This document shows, one piece after another, positions 42,571 to 52,444 of a stretch of DNA of 64,000 bases. Source of the DNA: Myxocyprinus asiaticus (Eukaryota > Chordata > Actinopteri > Cypriniformes > Catostomidae); NCBI RefSeq assembly GCF_019703515.2, contig NC_059368.1, positions 34,622,735 to 34,686,734 on the forward strand. The letters are read 5' to 3'. How positions within the stretch are numbered: the first letter of the stretch is position 1; each line of letters begins with the position of its first letter. The translations under genes and the position numbers were made by a program. A model generated the notes under the pieces. The model made no database searches. It had not been told where the DNA came from and was given only the letters and a program-made list of their open reading frames with translations.

Positions 42571-43785
42571 TTGCAAAATCCTGTATTCCAACAAATTTTA
42601 AAGGCAGAAATCAATGTTTATATGGAGACCAACTGGTCCTCAGTATCCTCTGTGGGCATTACTTGTGAGGCACTTAAGGTGGTTCTTAGGGGTCAGATCA
42701 TGCATTATGCCTCATTCATCAAAAAATCCAAAGCACGAGAACTCGTGGAATTGGAAGGGAATATTAAAAGTGCCAAGGCAAAGCTGAAGCGCCGAATGTC
42801 ATCTGATGGCCTCAGAGAATTGACCTGATTCAAATACAGATATAATACTATTTTGTCGCAGAAGGTGGAGTTTTGGCTATTCAGGGCAAGACAGTCATAC
42901 TTTGAGTCAGGGGACAAAGCAGGGAAGCTTTTGGCTGGATATATAAAGCAGAGAGAGTCTTTTTATACCATTCCCTCAGTGAAATCTGCTGGTGGTGAAA
43001 TTTTTACCTCGGCCATTGATATTAATAATGCTTTTAAAGAATTCTATCTTGATCTCTATAGTTCCACATCTTCATCTTCTACTGATGAAGATATTAGAAA
43101 CTTTGTGGAACCATTAAAACTCCCTAAACTGACGAATGAGCAAAAAAATTCTCTTGATTCTGAGATAAACCTGGAGGACCTTGGCAAGGTAATTAAGGCC
43201 TTGCCTACAGGCAAGTCTCCGGGGCTAGATGGCTTTGCTGCTGAGTTTTTAGATCTTATACTACAGAATCGGCTCCACTTTTGCAAGAAGTTTATATGGA
43301 ATCATTAAAGCATGGAAAGCTTCCGCCAACCATGATGCAAGCCTGGATCAGTCTGATTCTAAAAAGGACAAAGATCCAAGCGAGTGTAAGAGTGACCATC
43401 CAATTTCCCTGATCCAGCTAGATGTTAAAATATTGTCAAAAATAGAATGGGATTATCTTTTTAAGATTTTGGAAATGTACAGGTTTGGGAATACAGATTA
43501 AAATTGGATGGATTAAGTTACTTTATAGACATCCGGTAGTGTCAGTACAAACAAATTTATTAATTTCAGATTACTTACTCTGGATAGAGGCAACCAGCAG
43601 GGTTGCCCTTTTTCCCCATTATTGTTCTGTCTTGCCCTGGAACCATTAGCAGCCATGATAAGAAAGGAGGACAATTTCCAGGGGTGATGGCGGGAGGTGT
43701 GGCACATAAGATTTTGCTTTATGCAGATTATATTTTATTATTCGTCTCTGACCCTGCTAGATCTATGCTTGCCTCCACAGAATGA
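42571..43785 (+). pseudogene. L1 ORF2 reverse transcriptase, active-site mutant
   Basis: The frames 42571-42828 and 42853-43308 cover the linker and RT start: QSYFESGDKAGKLLAGYIKQ and KVIKALPTGKSPGLDGFAAE, the usual KSPGxDG entry block of LINE RT. Further pieces follow in other frames. At 43710-43760 the block HKILLYADYILLFVSDP stands where L1 has YADD, so the second catalytic Asp is Tyr. A shortened segment near 43310-43560 suggests small deletions. No polymerase activity is possible. Confidence 0.85.
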
Positions 43786-43981
43786 TTAATTCCATTTTTA
43801 AGTTCTCGGGAAACAGAGTTAATTGGTCTAAACCCAAAGCTTTGGCTCTGACAGCGTACTGCCCGATAACGGCTTTTCAGTTGGGCCCAAACAGGGCATT
43901 AAATATTTGGGTATTTTATTCCCAGCAAATTTGTAAGATTGAGTTAATTTTGAGCCTTTAATAAAAAGGTTTTCGAGTGAT

Positions 43982-45055
43982 GTGGGCAGGTGGGCTTCAT
44001 TACATTTATCGATGATTGGGAAGGTTAATGTTATTAAAATGAATTGTATTCCAAAATTCAACTACCTGCTACAGTCTCTCGCTATAGATGTCCCAATCTC
44101 TTATTCCGAGCAATTTGATAGCATAGCGAAGTCCTTCATTTGGAATGGTAAATTACCCAGATTATATTTCAGCTGCATAGGCCGATTGACAAAGGTGGGC
44201 TAGGCCTACCCAAGATTTTGATTGGTCGCTTCCACCTGAGAGAGCCCCTCCCTGGTTTTGTATTGAACAGGAATTTCTTGCCCCTATTTCGCCATTACAA
44301 TGCCTTTCTATCAAACTAACTGGAGAAGTTAAATTATACCCCATTATCTTGCATTTGCACTCGGAGTGTTTAATTTTGACATTTATTAAAATGTTGCCTC
44401 AAGCATATGGCTGAACCTAAAATTATGTATTAATAAGTCCCCTTTCTGCTGGTCAGAGTGGATTGTGAGGGGGGTTACTACACTCGGTGGCCTATTTGAG
44501 AGCGGAGTGTTGAGATCCTTTAAAAATTTGGTTCAACATTTTGGGATTCCCAGATCTCAGTTCTTTAGGTATTTACAGCTGCGCCACCTGCTCTGTACTA
44601 TTTTTGGGAGTAGCATACACCCCCCTAAAGTGGCAGACACTCTGGGAGGGGTGATTACTGCTTTTGGAAAAGGTCATGAGGCATCAGTGTATTACTCCCT
44701 GCTAATTCAGTGTCTGGGGGACAGAGCTTTAACTTCTATCAAAAGACTATGGGAGAAAGATTTCAACTTGGTATTGGAGGAGGGAGTGTGGGCTAGGATT
44801 CTAAAAAATGTCAAGTCTGCATCTAGAGATTCTATTGGACCCCCATCTAGATTGTATAGGCTTTGTCTTAAAGACACACCCACCTGCTGGCGATGCCAAT
44901 CAGAGGATGGAGACACAACCCATGTCTTTTGGTGGTGTGTTAAGATCCAAGAATTTTGGTTGAAGGTTAAGAGTTTTGTGTGTGACATATTGGGCACTCA
45001 GATTTCGTTTTGCCCCAGACTCTGTATTTTGGGCTATCGGCGGTCATCGATGTAG
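43982..45055 (+). pseudogene. L1 ORF2 C-terminal region with Cys-rich motif
   Basis: Frames 43982-44203 (INKVNVIKMN-like text followed by CIPKFNYLLQSLAIDVPISY) and 44465-45055 belong to the part of L1 ORF2 after RT. Near 44889-44940 the block CWRCQSEDGDTTHVFWWC has the C-X2-C...H...C spacing of the C-terminal zinc-knuckle-like motif found in L1 ORF2. The 196-codon frame is open across this part and ends at 45055, probably near the natural stop. Confidence 0.75.
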
Positions 45056-45317
45056 AGAATAGACACATAAAGATTTGGGTCCAAACCAGTGTCATGATTG
45101 CCAGACAGATAGTTTTAAGGGGATGGAGGTCAGCTGGAGCACCCTCATTTCAGGAGTAGTAATCGGAGATAGGGAGGGTGGAGGCCTTTCAAGAAAGGTC
45201 ATTTAGAAGACTGGGGAAATTAGACTTGTTTGTGGGGAAATGGGGTGGATATCTGGCGTTTCTGGAGGGCTCTTGGGAGGGCCAGTGGAGAGCGAGGTGT
45301 AGTTGTCAATATGTGTG

Positions 45318-45319
45318 AT

Positions 45320-45352
<33 letters not shown>

Positions 45353-45358
45353 ATTTTT

Positions 45359-45410
<52 letters not shown>

Positions 45411-45411
45411 T
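45318..45411. repeat. (TA)n and (TG)n microsatellites in the L1 3' region
   Basis: About 28 bases of TA, then after 15 bases about 48 bases of TG. Confidence 0.95.
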
Positions 45412-45599
45412 ATAATCATGTGTGACCACTGGGATGTTGTTGGGGGCCAGGATGGAGTTGGGGATTGGGAGGGGGAGGGGTAAAAGTAGGGGTTAATTGT
45501 TGATTCTGAGTATATATGTTTTGTTTTTCTGTGTTTAATATGTGAATCAATAAAAAATTGTTAATCCAAAAAAAAAAAAAAAAAAAAAAAAGGTGAGTA

Positions 45600-45712
45600 C
45601 TCACTACTGATACAAAGCTATGACACCTGCATTTAAGCCTTCTAAACAAATTATGGGAACTTGAATGTTATGTTATTATTTGCATGAAGGCAGATCTAGA
45701 GTATTCTTAGGA
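45600..45712. repeat. Low-copy segment related to 32035-32160
   Basis: It begins just after the L1 poly(A) tail and shares CTATGACACCTGCAT, ATGGGAACTTGA and GCATGAAGG words in order with the other copy. Confidence 0.65.
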
Positions 45713-46974
45713 AAATACAAAAGCTATAAGATAAAACTGTTTTGATTTATAAAATTTTTATTCACTACATTATGCAGAGACTTACATGTGTGTTATTTCT
45801 TTTTTTCTTTTTTCTTTTTTTTATGAAAGAACTATTATTATTATTATTATTATTAAATTTGAAATAGTAATAATACAGAATAAGTTGGTGTTTATGTCCA
45901 AACTTTTGAACTTGAAAAATAATATTGCATTTTATCCAGCATACGGGGTTTTTTGAGTCACAGATATTACGAAATGCGAATTACTTTGCATCTACATAAA
46001 AATGTGTTGGACCAGTAGCATTCCCCAAATGTTATCCCAACTAACCTAACAGAGTTATTCATATTGAAGTCATATTGAACAATGCTGCTAATTTCCCAGC
46101 ATGCATTGCAACGAATAAATTATGCGGTTAGTGTTATAGGCTTATTTTTTGTAACTATATTCATGCTGTTATTGTTGATTTTTGTTCCCATTGTTATTCA
46201 ATTGTTGTGTGGTGATGTTTGGAGCTCATCTTTTAAGTTAATGAGGTTTGTTGATTGTCACCTTTCTTGAGATGTGTGTGCTATGGGTGAAGGTCTGTTG
46301 TGTGTCTATGTCAAATTACTGAACAAACTGCCATGCTTTGCGAGACACCTCTCTTCAGAGGTAAAGATTGTAGAATCAAATTCATGTAGAATAATTAAAT
46401 AGTGATAAAATGAAAGTTCTTGTATTGTGGATCGATAATAGTCTGAACATGAAATGAGTAGTTCTTTGAGGTGGTGATTTTGATTCATTCCAGTGACTTG
46501 AGTCTTTTCAATCTGTTCACCTAAAAGACAAGATCAGATTCGTTCATTGACCATTTCAGCAAATTACGCCTTTGCACCAGTACATGGTACCAAATGACCG
46601 TCTTTTAGGTTTTGAACGAGTAACAATACTGGCCTAAAAATGTATTAGTTTCAATACGTCTGTATGTCGTTGTAATTTGTGGTCATCAATTTATTCATAA
46701 TTGATCAGGCGCCCCTTACAAAGAAATCTAGAGTTGCCACAAACTTGCTGAAAACATGCGCAAATTCGCCACTCATTATTTTAACATGCAAATTAGCTTG
46801 TTTTTCGCCGCATATGTTTGCCAGAAATTTACAGCACTGTACCAGTAGTGGTGAACCTACAGCAAACCTTTGCCAACAATAAAGAATTTGCCACAAAGCT
46901 CATTTGCATGTGAAGTTTAATGAGTGCTGCATTTGCAGCAAGTTTGCGGTCTTTTCTTGTTGATCTATATTGCC
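45713..46974. other. Gene-free AT-rich stretch
   Basis: Includes an (ATT)n tract at 45832-45855. The text around 46080-46320 (CCCAGCATGCATTGCAACGA) has the flavour of a dispersed repeat, but I could not define its ends. Confidence 0.3.
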
Positions 46975-47220
46975 GAACTGAAAGAACGACATGCCTGCTC
47001 CTTCTCTCGTTCAGCCAAACAGCAGATCCTTATTCACGAATGAGAAGACTGATTCATTCAATTTGTTCATGAATAAGATGTCTTGTCTCGTTCAGACTCA
47101 AATGACTGACTTGACTAGTTCAGTGAAGGGGTTGTATTCGTGTATTCGTTCAGTGGGTCAAACCAATGATATTCTCCTTCACAGCCCGCTCTCGAATGCT
47201 ATTGGCTTGCACTAAAGTCA
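46975..47220. repeat. Segment repeated at 47577-47643 plus 48590-48690
   Basis: GAACGACATGCCT..CTC, CAGTCA/CAGCCA, GCAGATC, GTTCATGAATAAGATGTCTT and GTTCAGACTCAAATGAC recur in order downstream, with the L2 fragment in between. Confidence 0.6.
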
Positions 47221-47746
47221 GTCTTTAAAAGCAAAACAAAATAAATTTTAATCTCTACAAATGTACAAAGACACTTTATAAATAATTTTAACAACCGCTT
47301 TCATCAGAAATGGCAAGTCTTATTTTTCCTATATTTTGCCAAATTCTGAGCTTGACTTTTATCAAGACATTTGAACAAAAAGTTCAAGAAATGCCTAATA
47401 GTTTCTTACACTGTGCAGAAAACCACAACATTTCCATTTGTAATTCATGTCATTTTAATTTAATCTTCAGTCATTTTTATGCATTCATAAATTGGGGATT
47501 ATTATGTGGATACCTTTAAAGTTCTTTTAGTGCATTTCCCCTCTTTCTCTCCTTGTTGAATGCAATTGACTCACATGCCGACCGGAATGAACGACATGCC
47601 TCCTCTCATTCAGTCAGTGAGCAGATCTTATTTTATTCATTCATTCCATTCATTTATTCATTTGGCAGATGCTTTTATCCAAAGCGACTTACAAAAGAGG
47701 AACACATAAGCGAATCATCTTTACCCCCCCCCCAACCCCCGGAACT

Positions 47747-47906
47747 GATGTCACTTTGCTTAAATTAGTTCACATATACTATATAGTGTAGTCAAAAAAG
47801 AGTTAATAATGTTGACATTCTATAAAGATGTATAATTTGTCAACATTATGAACAATTTTGAACAGCACACTATATGGTAAATGTGAACTAATTTAAGCAA
47901 AGTCAA
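47747..47906. repeat. Fold-back (hairpin) insertion inside the L2 fragment
   Basis: GTCACTTTGCTTAAATTAGT and TCACATATACTATATAGTG at the left are complementary to CACTATATGGTAAATGTGA and ACTAATTTAAGCAAAGTC at the right. The arms are about 40 bp and the spacing about 77 bp. A poly(C) run precedes it. Confidence 0.75.
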
Positions 47907-48029
47907 ACCCATGGGTGGGATCAATGAGCATCAACAGGAGACAGTGGTACGAAAAAGTGCCATATTACAAGTTTCACTAGCATCAAAATAGTAGTATTCA
48001 AAACAGATTAAAGTGCAACATTAAAGTTT

Positions 48030-48416
48030 TTAGTGACTGGTTACATGCTCATGGAAAAGATGCATTTTTAGCCATTTTTTGAAGACAGAAAGTGAGTCAA
48101 CTTCACGGATGGAGGTCATTCCACCAACGTGGTACGATGAAGCCGAAAGTCCGGAAAATGTTTTGGTGCCTCTTTGTGTTGGTACAACAAGGCAATGTTC
48201 CTTAGCCAACTGCAGACTTCTAGTGGGCGCATAGCTCTGCAGAAATGATTTTAGATATGCTGGAGCAGACCCAATGACTGTTCTGTATGCCAGCATCAGA
48301 GCCTTGAATTTGATACGTGCATCAACCGGCAGCCAGTGAAGAGAGACAAGGAGTGGTGTAACATGCGCTCTCTTTGGTTCATTAAAGACCAGACATGCTG
48401 CTGCATTCTGGATCAT
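48030..48416 (-). pseudogene. L2-type LINE ORF2 C-terminus
   Basis: An open minus-strand frame of 128 codons reads MIQNAAACLVFNEPKRAHVT, then PLLVSLHWLPVDARIKFKAL and MLAYRTVIGSAPAYL. This is the block after the RT thumb in CR1/L2-clade ORF2, whose usual form is IQNAAARL...HWLPV..RI.FK. It ends in VFKKWLKMHLFHEHV. RT and endonuclease are absent, as expected of a 5'-truncated copy. No catalytic residues lie in this part. Confidence 0.72.
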
Positions 48417-48690
48417 TTGCAGGGGTCTAATTGCACATGCAGGGAGGCGTGCAATGAGAGCGTTACAGTAGTCCAGTCTAGATATGACAAGTGACTGAAC
48501 AAGAAGTTGTGTGGCATGTTCAGAGAGGAAGAGTCTTATATTCCTGAGATTGTAGAGTGTACAAACGAGATGACTGAGTGATTCATTAATTTAGTTCATG
48601 AATGAGTACACCAGTATGTTCAGTTCTTTCATGAATGAGATGTCTTATCTTGTTCAGAGTCAGACTCAAATGACCCACTCAAAGTTTGCT

Positions 48691-49203
48691 TCACAGCAAG
48701 TAGATTGTTGAGTAAACTGATTGTTGGTCAGTTAAAACAAATTGATGGCCCTTGGGATCGAATATTGAAAAAAGTGTTAAAAACAAAGGTTTTAAAAAAT
48801 ATACTACACATATGATTTTAAGTGTGACCATCAGAATCCAAAATTTCCCCAGACAGGCTATGACTGATATTGATGCAGTTGTTTTCCTGTTTCTGGGCAT
48901 TTTCAGTTGTTATAATGGATGAGCTAAAGTCTGAAACTAAAATATTTAAGAAACAGTTCATTCAGCAAAGTCTCATAAATTATTTAAAGAACACATCCTA
49001 GAATACTATTGGCTTGAGTAACTATGCTGGCAATCCACTTAAAATTAAAGTCAAATCCAAAATGACACTCATTTATCTCAACATTTCAACACAAAAACAT
49101 AAACTTTTGTCCAAAAAAAGAGTGGTAAGAATAAAACAAATGATGGGTTGAGATTAGGCCAGCAGACAAATGTTCTCTCTGTAGGACTTCAGGAACTGCA
49201 GCA
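48691..49203. other. Gene-free stretch left of the Gmr1-type element
   Basis: Words near 48950-49010 (GAATACTATTGGCTTG) loosely recall 47190-47210, so part of it may continue the tandem segment. No genes. Confidence 0.3.
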
Positions 49204-49560
49204 TTATGGGATTTCAAGAATTTGAAACCGATCGAGCAATTCGTCAATCCGGTGAATTGAGTATGCATCAAATTTGGACACCGTGTTCTCTTTTCGATAG
49301 TCCACACAGAATCGGACCGTCACATCACTCTTAGGTACCAGAACCACTGGGCTGGCCCAGTCGCTGTGCAACTCTTCTATTATACCCATCTCGAGCATCA
49401 CCTCTAATTCTTCCTGAACTACCTTTTTTTGTGCTCAGGAAGACGGTAGGGGTGGCTATGAACCACCACCCCTGGGGTGGTCTCGATATGGTGCTCTACG
49501 AGGTTTGTACGACTGGGGAGAGGCGAGAACATGTCTGCGAATTCCCCTGTAACTTGGCTA
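49204..49560 (-). pseudogene. Gmr1-type RT, N-terminal part
   Basis: The frame ending at 49419 closes with VEHHIETTPGVVVHSHPYRL followed by PEHKKR, and the frame 49401-49204 continues with MLEMGIIEELHSDWASPVVL, VPKSDVTVRFCVDYRKENTV and the start of the IDELLDR block. These are the first RT blocks (the I..S.SPWASPVV and RFCVDYR text). Motif A, the YxDD box and RNase H are absent because the element is truncated. Text after LLDR is no longer RT-like. Confidence 0.82.
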
Positions 49561-49599
49561 CGTCTGTGAATGAATTTGGTTTGAGAGTCATCTCCGGCT

Positions 49600-49950
49600 C
49601 GAGCTCCGCCCTCTCGGGGACTACCGTTGCTAAGGCCACAGGGACTGCCTTCCTCCACAATTTTAGGAGATTGAGGTGGTAAACTTGACGTGCTCTGCCC
49701 CATCCATTCGCTTAATCTCATAATCGAGATCTCCGACTCGCCATGTGACCTCAAAGGGCCCTTGCCACTTGGCAAGTAATTTAGAGCTTGAGGTGGGCAG
49801 TAATACAAGCATTTTATCTCCTAGTGTGAATTCCCGTAGTCGAGTGTCCCTGTCATCCAGTTGGCTTTGACATTCCTGAGCTTGGAGCAAATTCCCCTGT
49901 GTTAGTTGACCCAATGTGTGGAGTCTTGCTCTAAGATCAAGAACGTACTG
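49600..49950 (-). pseudogene. Gmr1-type integrase C-terminus
   Basis: The frame 50046-49663 reads IQYVLDLRARLHTLGQLTQG, then RLREFTLGDKMLVLLPTSSS and KLLAKWQGPFEVTWRVGDLD. The last is the GPF/Y-type block of Gypsy integrase C-termini. After a frame change the text HLNLLKLW continues it. This lies upstream of RT on the coding strand, which is the key evidence for the unusual domain order. Confidence 0.8.
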
Positions 49951-49954
49951 AATT

Positions 49955-50363
49955 GGGGGCCTGGGTAGCTCAGCAAGTAAAGATGCTGAGTACCACACCT
50001 GGAGTCGCAAGTTCAAATCCAGGGCGTGCTGAGTGACTCCAGTCAAGCTTCCTAAGCAACCAATTGGCCCGGCTGCTAGGGTGGGTCGTTATAATGTGGT
50101 TCTCATTCTCTGTGGGATGCATGGTGAGTTGTGCGGATGCCGCTGAGAATAGTGTGAAGCCTCCACATGCGCTAGATCTCCGTGGTAACGCACTCAACAA
50201 GCCACGTGATAAGATGCGCAGATTGATGTCTCAGACGCGGAGGCAAGTGACATTTGTCCTCCGCCACCCGGATTGAGGCGAGTCACTACGCCACCACAAG
50301 GACCTAGAGCGCATTGGGAATTGGGCATGGCAAATTGGGGAGAAAAAGGGGAGAAAATAAAAA
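49955..50363 (+). mobile_element. tRNA-derived SINE, copy 1
   Basis: The 5' part (GGGCCTGGGTAGCTCAGCAA) has an A-box-like TAGCTCAGCAAG (49966-49977) and a B-box-like AGTTCAAATCC (50010-50020). The 3' end is GGAGAAAAAGGGGAGAAAAT. It is flanked by AAGAACGTACTGAATT and AAGAACGTATTGAATT, a 16-bp target duplication with one mismatch. It splits the Gmr1 integrase text. Confidence 0.93.
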
Positions 50364-50379
50364 AAGAACGTATTGAATT

Positions 50380-50882
50380 TCATTTTTGCTGTTTGAAGGC
50401 CCCTCCTCCCAAACTTCCTGTATGATATCAAGCATGCCACGCGGCCGACACCCATTCACCAACTGACATTCACAGCACGCCGCACACCACCTGCGAGTGT
50501 CCCTGTGAAAGTGTTCTTTCCTGTCTTAAATGGCCAGCCATTGGATTATGGTGAGCCACCTAGAAGAGAGCTTCCCGATGGTTCTTCCGGACTGGGTTGT
50601 ATTTTCTATTGTTTGAGTGTGCTGTGTCACTCGATACAACCTATCTTTGATAATTGAAAAATATGGGTATGTGAGCACAACGTTAGGCTGGAGCTGTTGA
50701 CCATCGATTATTCTCACTTGGTCAAATGTGTGTTTGAGGGACTCGTCACATGACTGCTCTAGAGGGAAATCCCCTTCAGGGAACTCCCTGAGGGTGAGGA
50801 CTCCCTCCCTTGCGTCACTTTGATGCAGAGTAGACATAGACAGCCCTGGTACTGTATCCCAAGCCATAGCATTGCACTTCAC
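50380..50882 (-). pseudogene. Gmr1-type spacer and integrase zinc-binding remnant
   Basis: The frame 50882-50526 (TLREFPEGDFPLEQSCDESL, KHTFDQVRI...GQQL, FSIIKDRLYRVTQ) is the linker that precedes integrase in this group. Near 50520-50460 the block RWCAACCECQLVN supplies the CXXC half of the integrase zinc-binding domain. The text then passes straight to GCRPRGMLDII and EVWEEGPSNSKNEIQYV, which belong after the catalytic core. About 150 residues with the D,D,E triad are therefore missing. Confidence 0.72.
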
Positions 50883-50942
50883 ACCTGATTATTTTACAGG
50901 ACCATCCGCACATATTTCCCTGAACAAATTCTTAAAATCAGG

Positions 50943-51215
50943 CTAATTCATCCCCAAAATTAGCGGATGGGTAAAGCAGGAAATAACCGTGGCCTCCACT
51001 TTATGTTTTCTCCCCCTGAATAATATCTGAATGGTAATTACCAAATATGTGTGAATATCCCCATGCACATACCGCACCTTCAACCGACTATTTGTTCCCA
51101 GTGCCCCATCTTGTACCAAACATTGGTGGATGGATGTTCGAGAACAGCCAGAATCCACCAAAGCTTTATATGTATTCCCCTGGGTACTCACCGGTATCCA
51201 ATACACCCCAGCTCG
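50943..51215 (-). pseudogene. Gmr1-type aspartic protease
   Basis: In the frame ending at 50943 the block YKALVDSGCSRTSIHQCLV holds the DSG active-site triad near 51155. RKHKVEATVISCFTHPLILG, with its hydrophobic-hydrophobic-G flap/second-half motif, follows. Length from YWIPV to LGMN fits a retropepsin of about 90 residues. It would cleave the polyprotein. The upstream join to gag runs through a different frame, so it may have depended on a shift. Confidence 0.78.
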
Positions 51216-51226
51216 ATCGGGGCGGC

Positions 51227-51973
51227 CTATGGAGCATCGGGAATCCGGACCAGCATACCCACCTCCATTACGGGGCAACGGTCCTGGAAATGCCCTGGAT
51301 CCCTGCAGCTCCAACAGACCGGCCCAGGCCCCACTCCTACACCCGTGGGACCGGACTCGCCAACCCCACGGGGCAGCTGGCCAATGAACTGCTCCAGTAC
51401 CACCTTGTCCATGATGTCCTGGGCACTGCGGGATTCCCCCACCAGCAACCATTTCTGGCAGGCGTCCCAGAGATGCTGTGTGAAGGCAAACTGTTTGCCC
51501 AGCTTCAGGGCGTGGAAGTGCTGTCGGCTCTGTTCGGGGGTCCGGCCAACCCGCTGCAGGATGGCTCTCTTCAAGTCATCGTAGATAAGGAGGTTGGCTG
51601 TGGGGAGCTGTTGGGCCGCAAGCTGCGCTTCCCCGGAGAGTAACGGCAACAATCGGGCCGCCCACTGGTCAGGCGGCCATTCCCACACCTCGGCCGTCTT
51701 CTCGAAGAGATCGAGGTAGGCTTCTGGATCATCGGCTGACACCATTTTCACAAGGGTGACTGGCTGGACAGTCTAGGTGGGCTCCGGGGCCACCACAGCA
51801 ACCCCCTCGTGTCTGATCAGGCTCCGGAACAGCTGTCGTTCCTCTGAATGGGCCTGGAGCAGGAGTTGAAACCGCTGCTCCTGCTCCAGCCACAGCTCGA
51901 TGAGGGCCTGATGCTGGTTCTGCTGGATGCCGGCGAGGGTCTTGATCAACTCACCCAGTGGTGAGGACTCCAT
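51227..51973 (-). pseudogene. Gmr1-type gag
   Basis: The frame 51973-51773 starts MESSPLGELIKTLAGIQQNQ and is a coiled-coil-like Gln/Glu-rich stretch. The second frame, 51751-51227, continues with DDPEAYLDLFEKTAEVWEWP and WAARLLPLLSGEAQLAAQQL, the capsid core pattern shared by Gypsy gag proteins and vertebrate SCAN-like domains. It ends with CWSCRDPGHFQDRC, a CX2CX4HX4C zinc knuckle. One stop and frame change near 51770 split it. Otherwise this is the best-kept gag here. Confidence 0.85.
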
Positions 51974-52014
51974 GACAAATAGCTCCTCAAATATCTACCA
52001 GGTTTCAGCACCAG

Positions 52015-52444
52015 TGTGACATCACATCAGGGTTCGTGTGTGGAAATGAGGAGACGAGGAGCAGTGAACCGCTTCAGGTCAGACGTTTTTATTCTCTGCC
52101 TTCACACTTTTGTGCACTCTTCTTGGTGCTTTCTTAGTTCAGTGAAACACAAACTCTCAGTAAACATAAACTTCTTCAAACTCTAGATACACAAACATAT
52201 ACATTCAATAAGACACGGCAGTCACTGCACTCTCGTGTCGTTCTCTCTCGCACTTCTCTTGCTGTTCAGCTGTTTAAATGGCTCTCTCCGCTATCACTGT
52301 AATGGTAAACAGCTGTTAGAAATCCTGTCAACCAGCTTGACGAGCCACACCACTCCCTCTCTCCCGCAAACAGACACATGCCCCCATCACCACATAGATC
52401 CTCATTGTTGGCTTTGTTTCTGAGATCACTAAAAGATCATGACA
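52015..52444 (-). repeat. Gmr1-type 5' LTR
   Basis: On the minus strand it runs from TGTCATGATC to TGATGTCACA, giving TG...CA with inverted ends, about 430 bp. Directly downstream, CTGGTGCTGAAACC begins with TGG one base in, as a tRNA primer-binding site would. Confidence 0.72.

Larger units (their letters stand above)
41590..45591 (+). mobile_element. L1-type LINE, ORF2 remnant with poly(A) tail
   Basis: Homology to L1 ORF2 runs from endonuclease through RT to the C-terminal Cys-rich block in one orientation. It is followed by a 3' region with (TA)n and (TG)n, an AATAAAAAATTG signal near 45546 and a poly(A) tail at 45569-45591. ORF1 is absent. No clear target duplication was found. Many stops and shifts mark it as dead. 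Confidence 0.85.
47644..48590 (-). mobile_element. L2-type LINE 3' fragment
   Basis: On the minus strand a partial ORF2 C-terminus (48416-48030) is followed by a 3' region ending TTTGTAAGTCGCTTTGGATA and AAAGCATCTGCCAAATGAAT, then short TGAATAAA-like tail repeats. This conserved tail is typical of fish L2 LINEs and V-SINEs. The element interrupts a tandem segment (46975-47220 family) and itself contains a fold-back insertion at 47747-47906. Confidence 0.7.
49204..52444 (-). mobile_element. Gmr1-type Gypsy retrotransposon, truncated
   Basis: On the minus strand the order is LTR (52444-52015), gag, protease, integrase remnants, then the start of RT, where the element is cut near 49204. Integrase upstream of RT is the reverse of normal Ty3/Gypsy order. 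It is the hallmark of the Gmr1 group first described from Atlantic cod. The integrase core is deleted and a SINE (49955-50363) is inserted. No 3' LTR is present. Confidence 0.82.

Noticed and set aside
45842..45855. Plus-strand (ATT)n as a target duplication or tail of the L1
   Set aside because: It lies 250 bp beyond the poly(A) tail and is an ordinary microsatellite.
46082..46270. 62-codon frame with a hydrophobic segment (possible small membrane protein)
   Set aside because: The hydrophobicity comes from T-rich DNA, no context supports a gene, and the surrounding text resembles a dispersed repeat.
49955..50040. tRNA gene (A and B boxes present)
   Set aside because: It is the head of a 409-bp SINE with a target duplication and a relative at 53931. 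The acceptor stem and anticodon loop do not form a normal tRNA.
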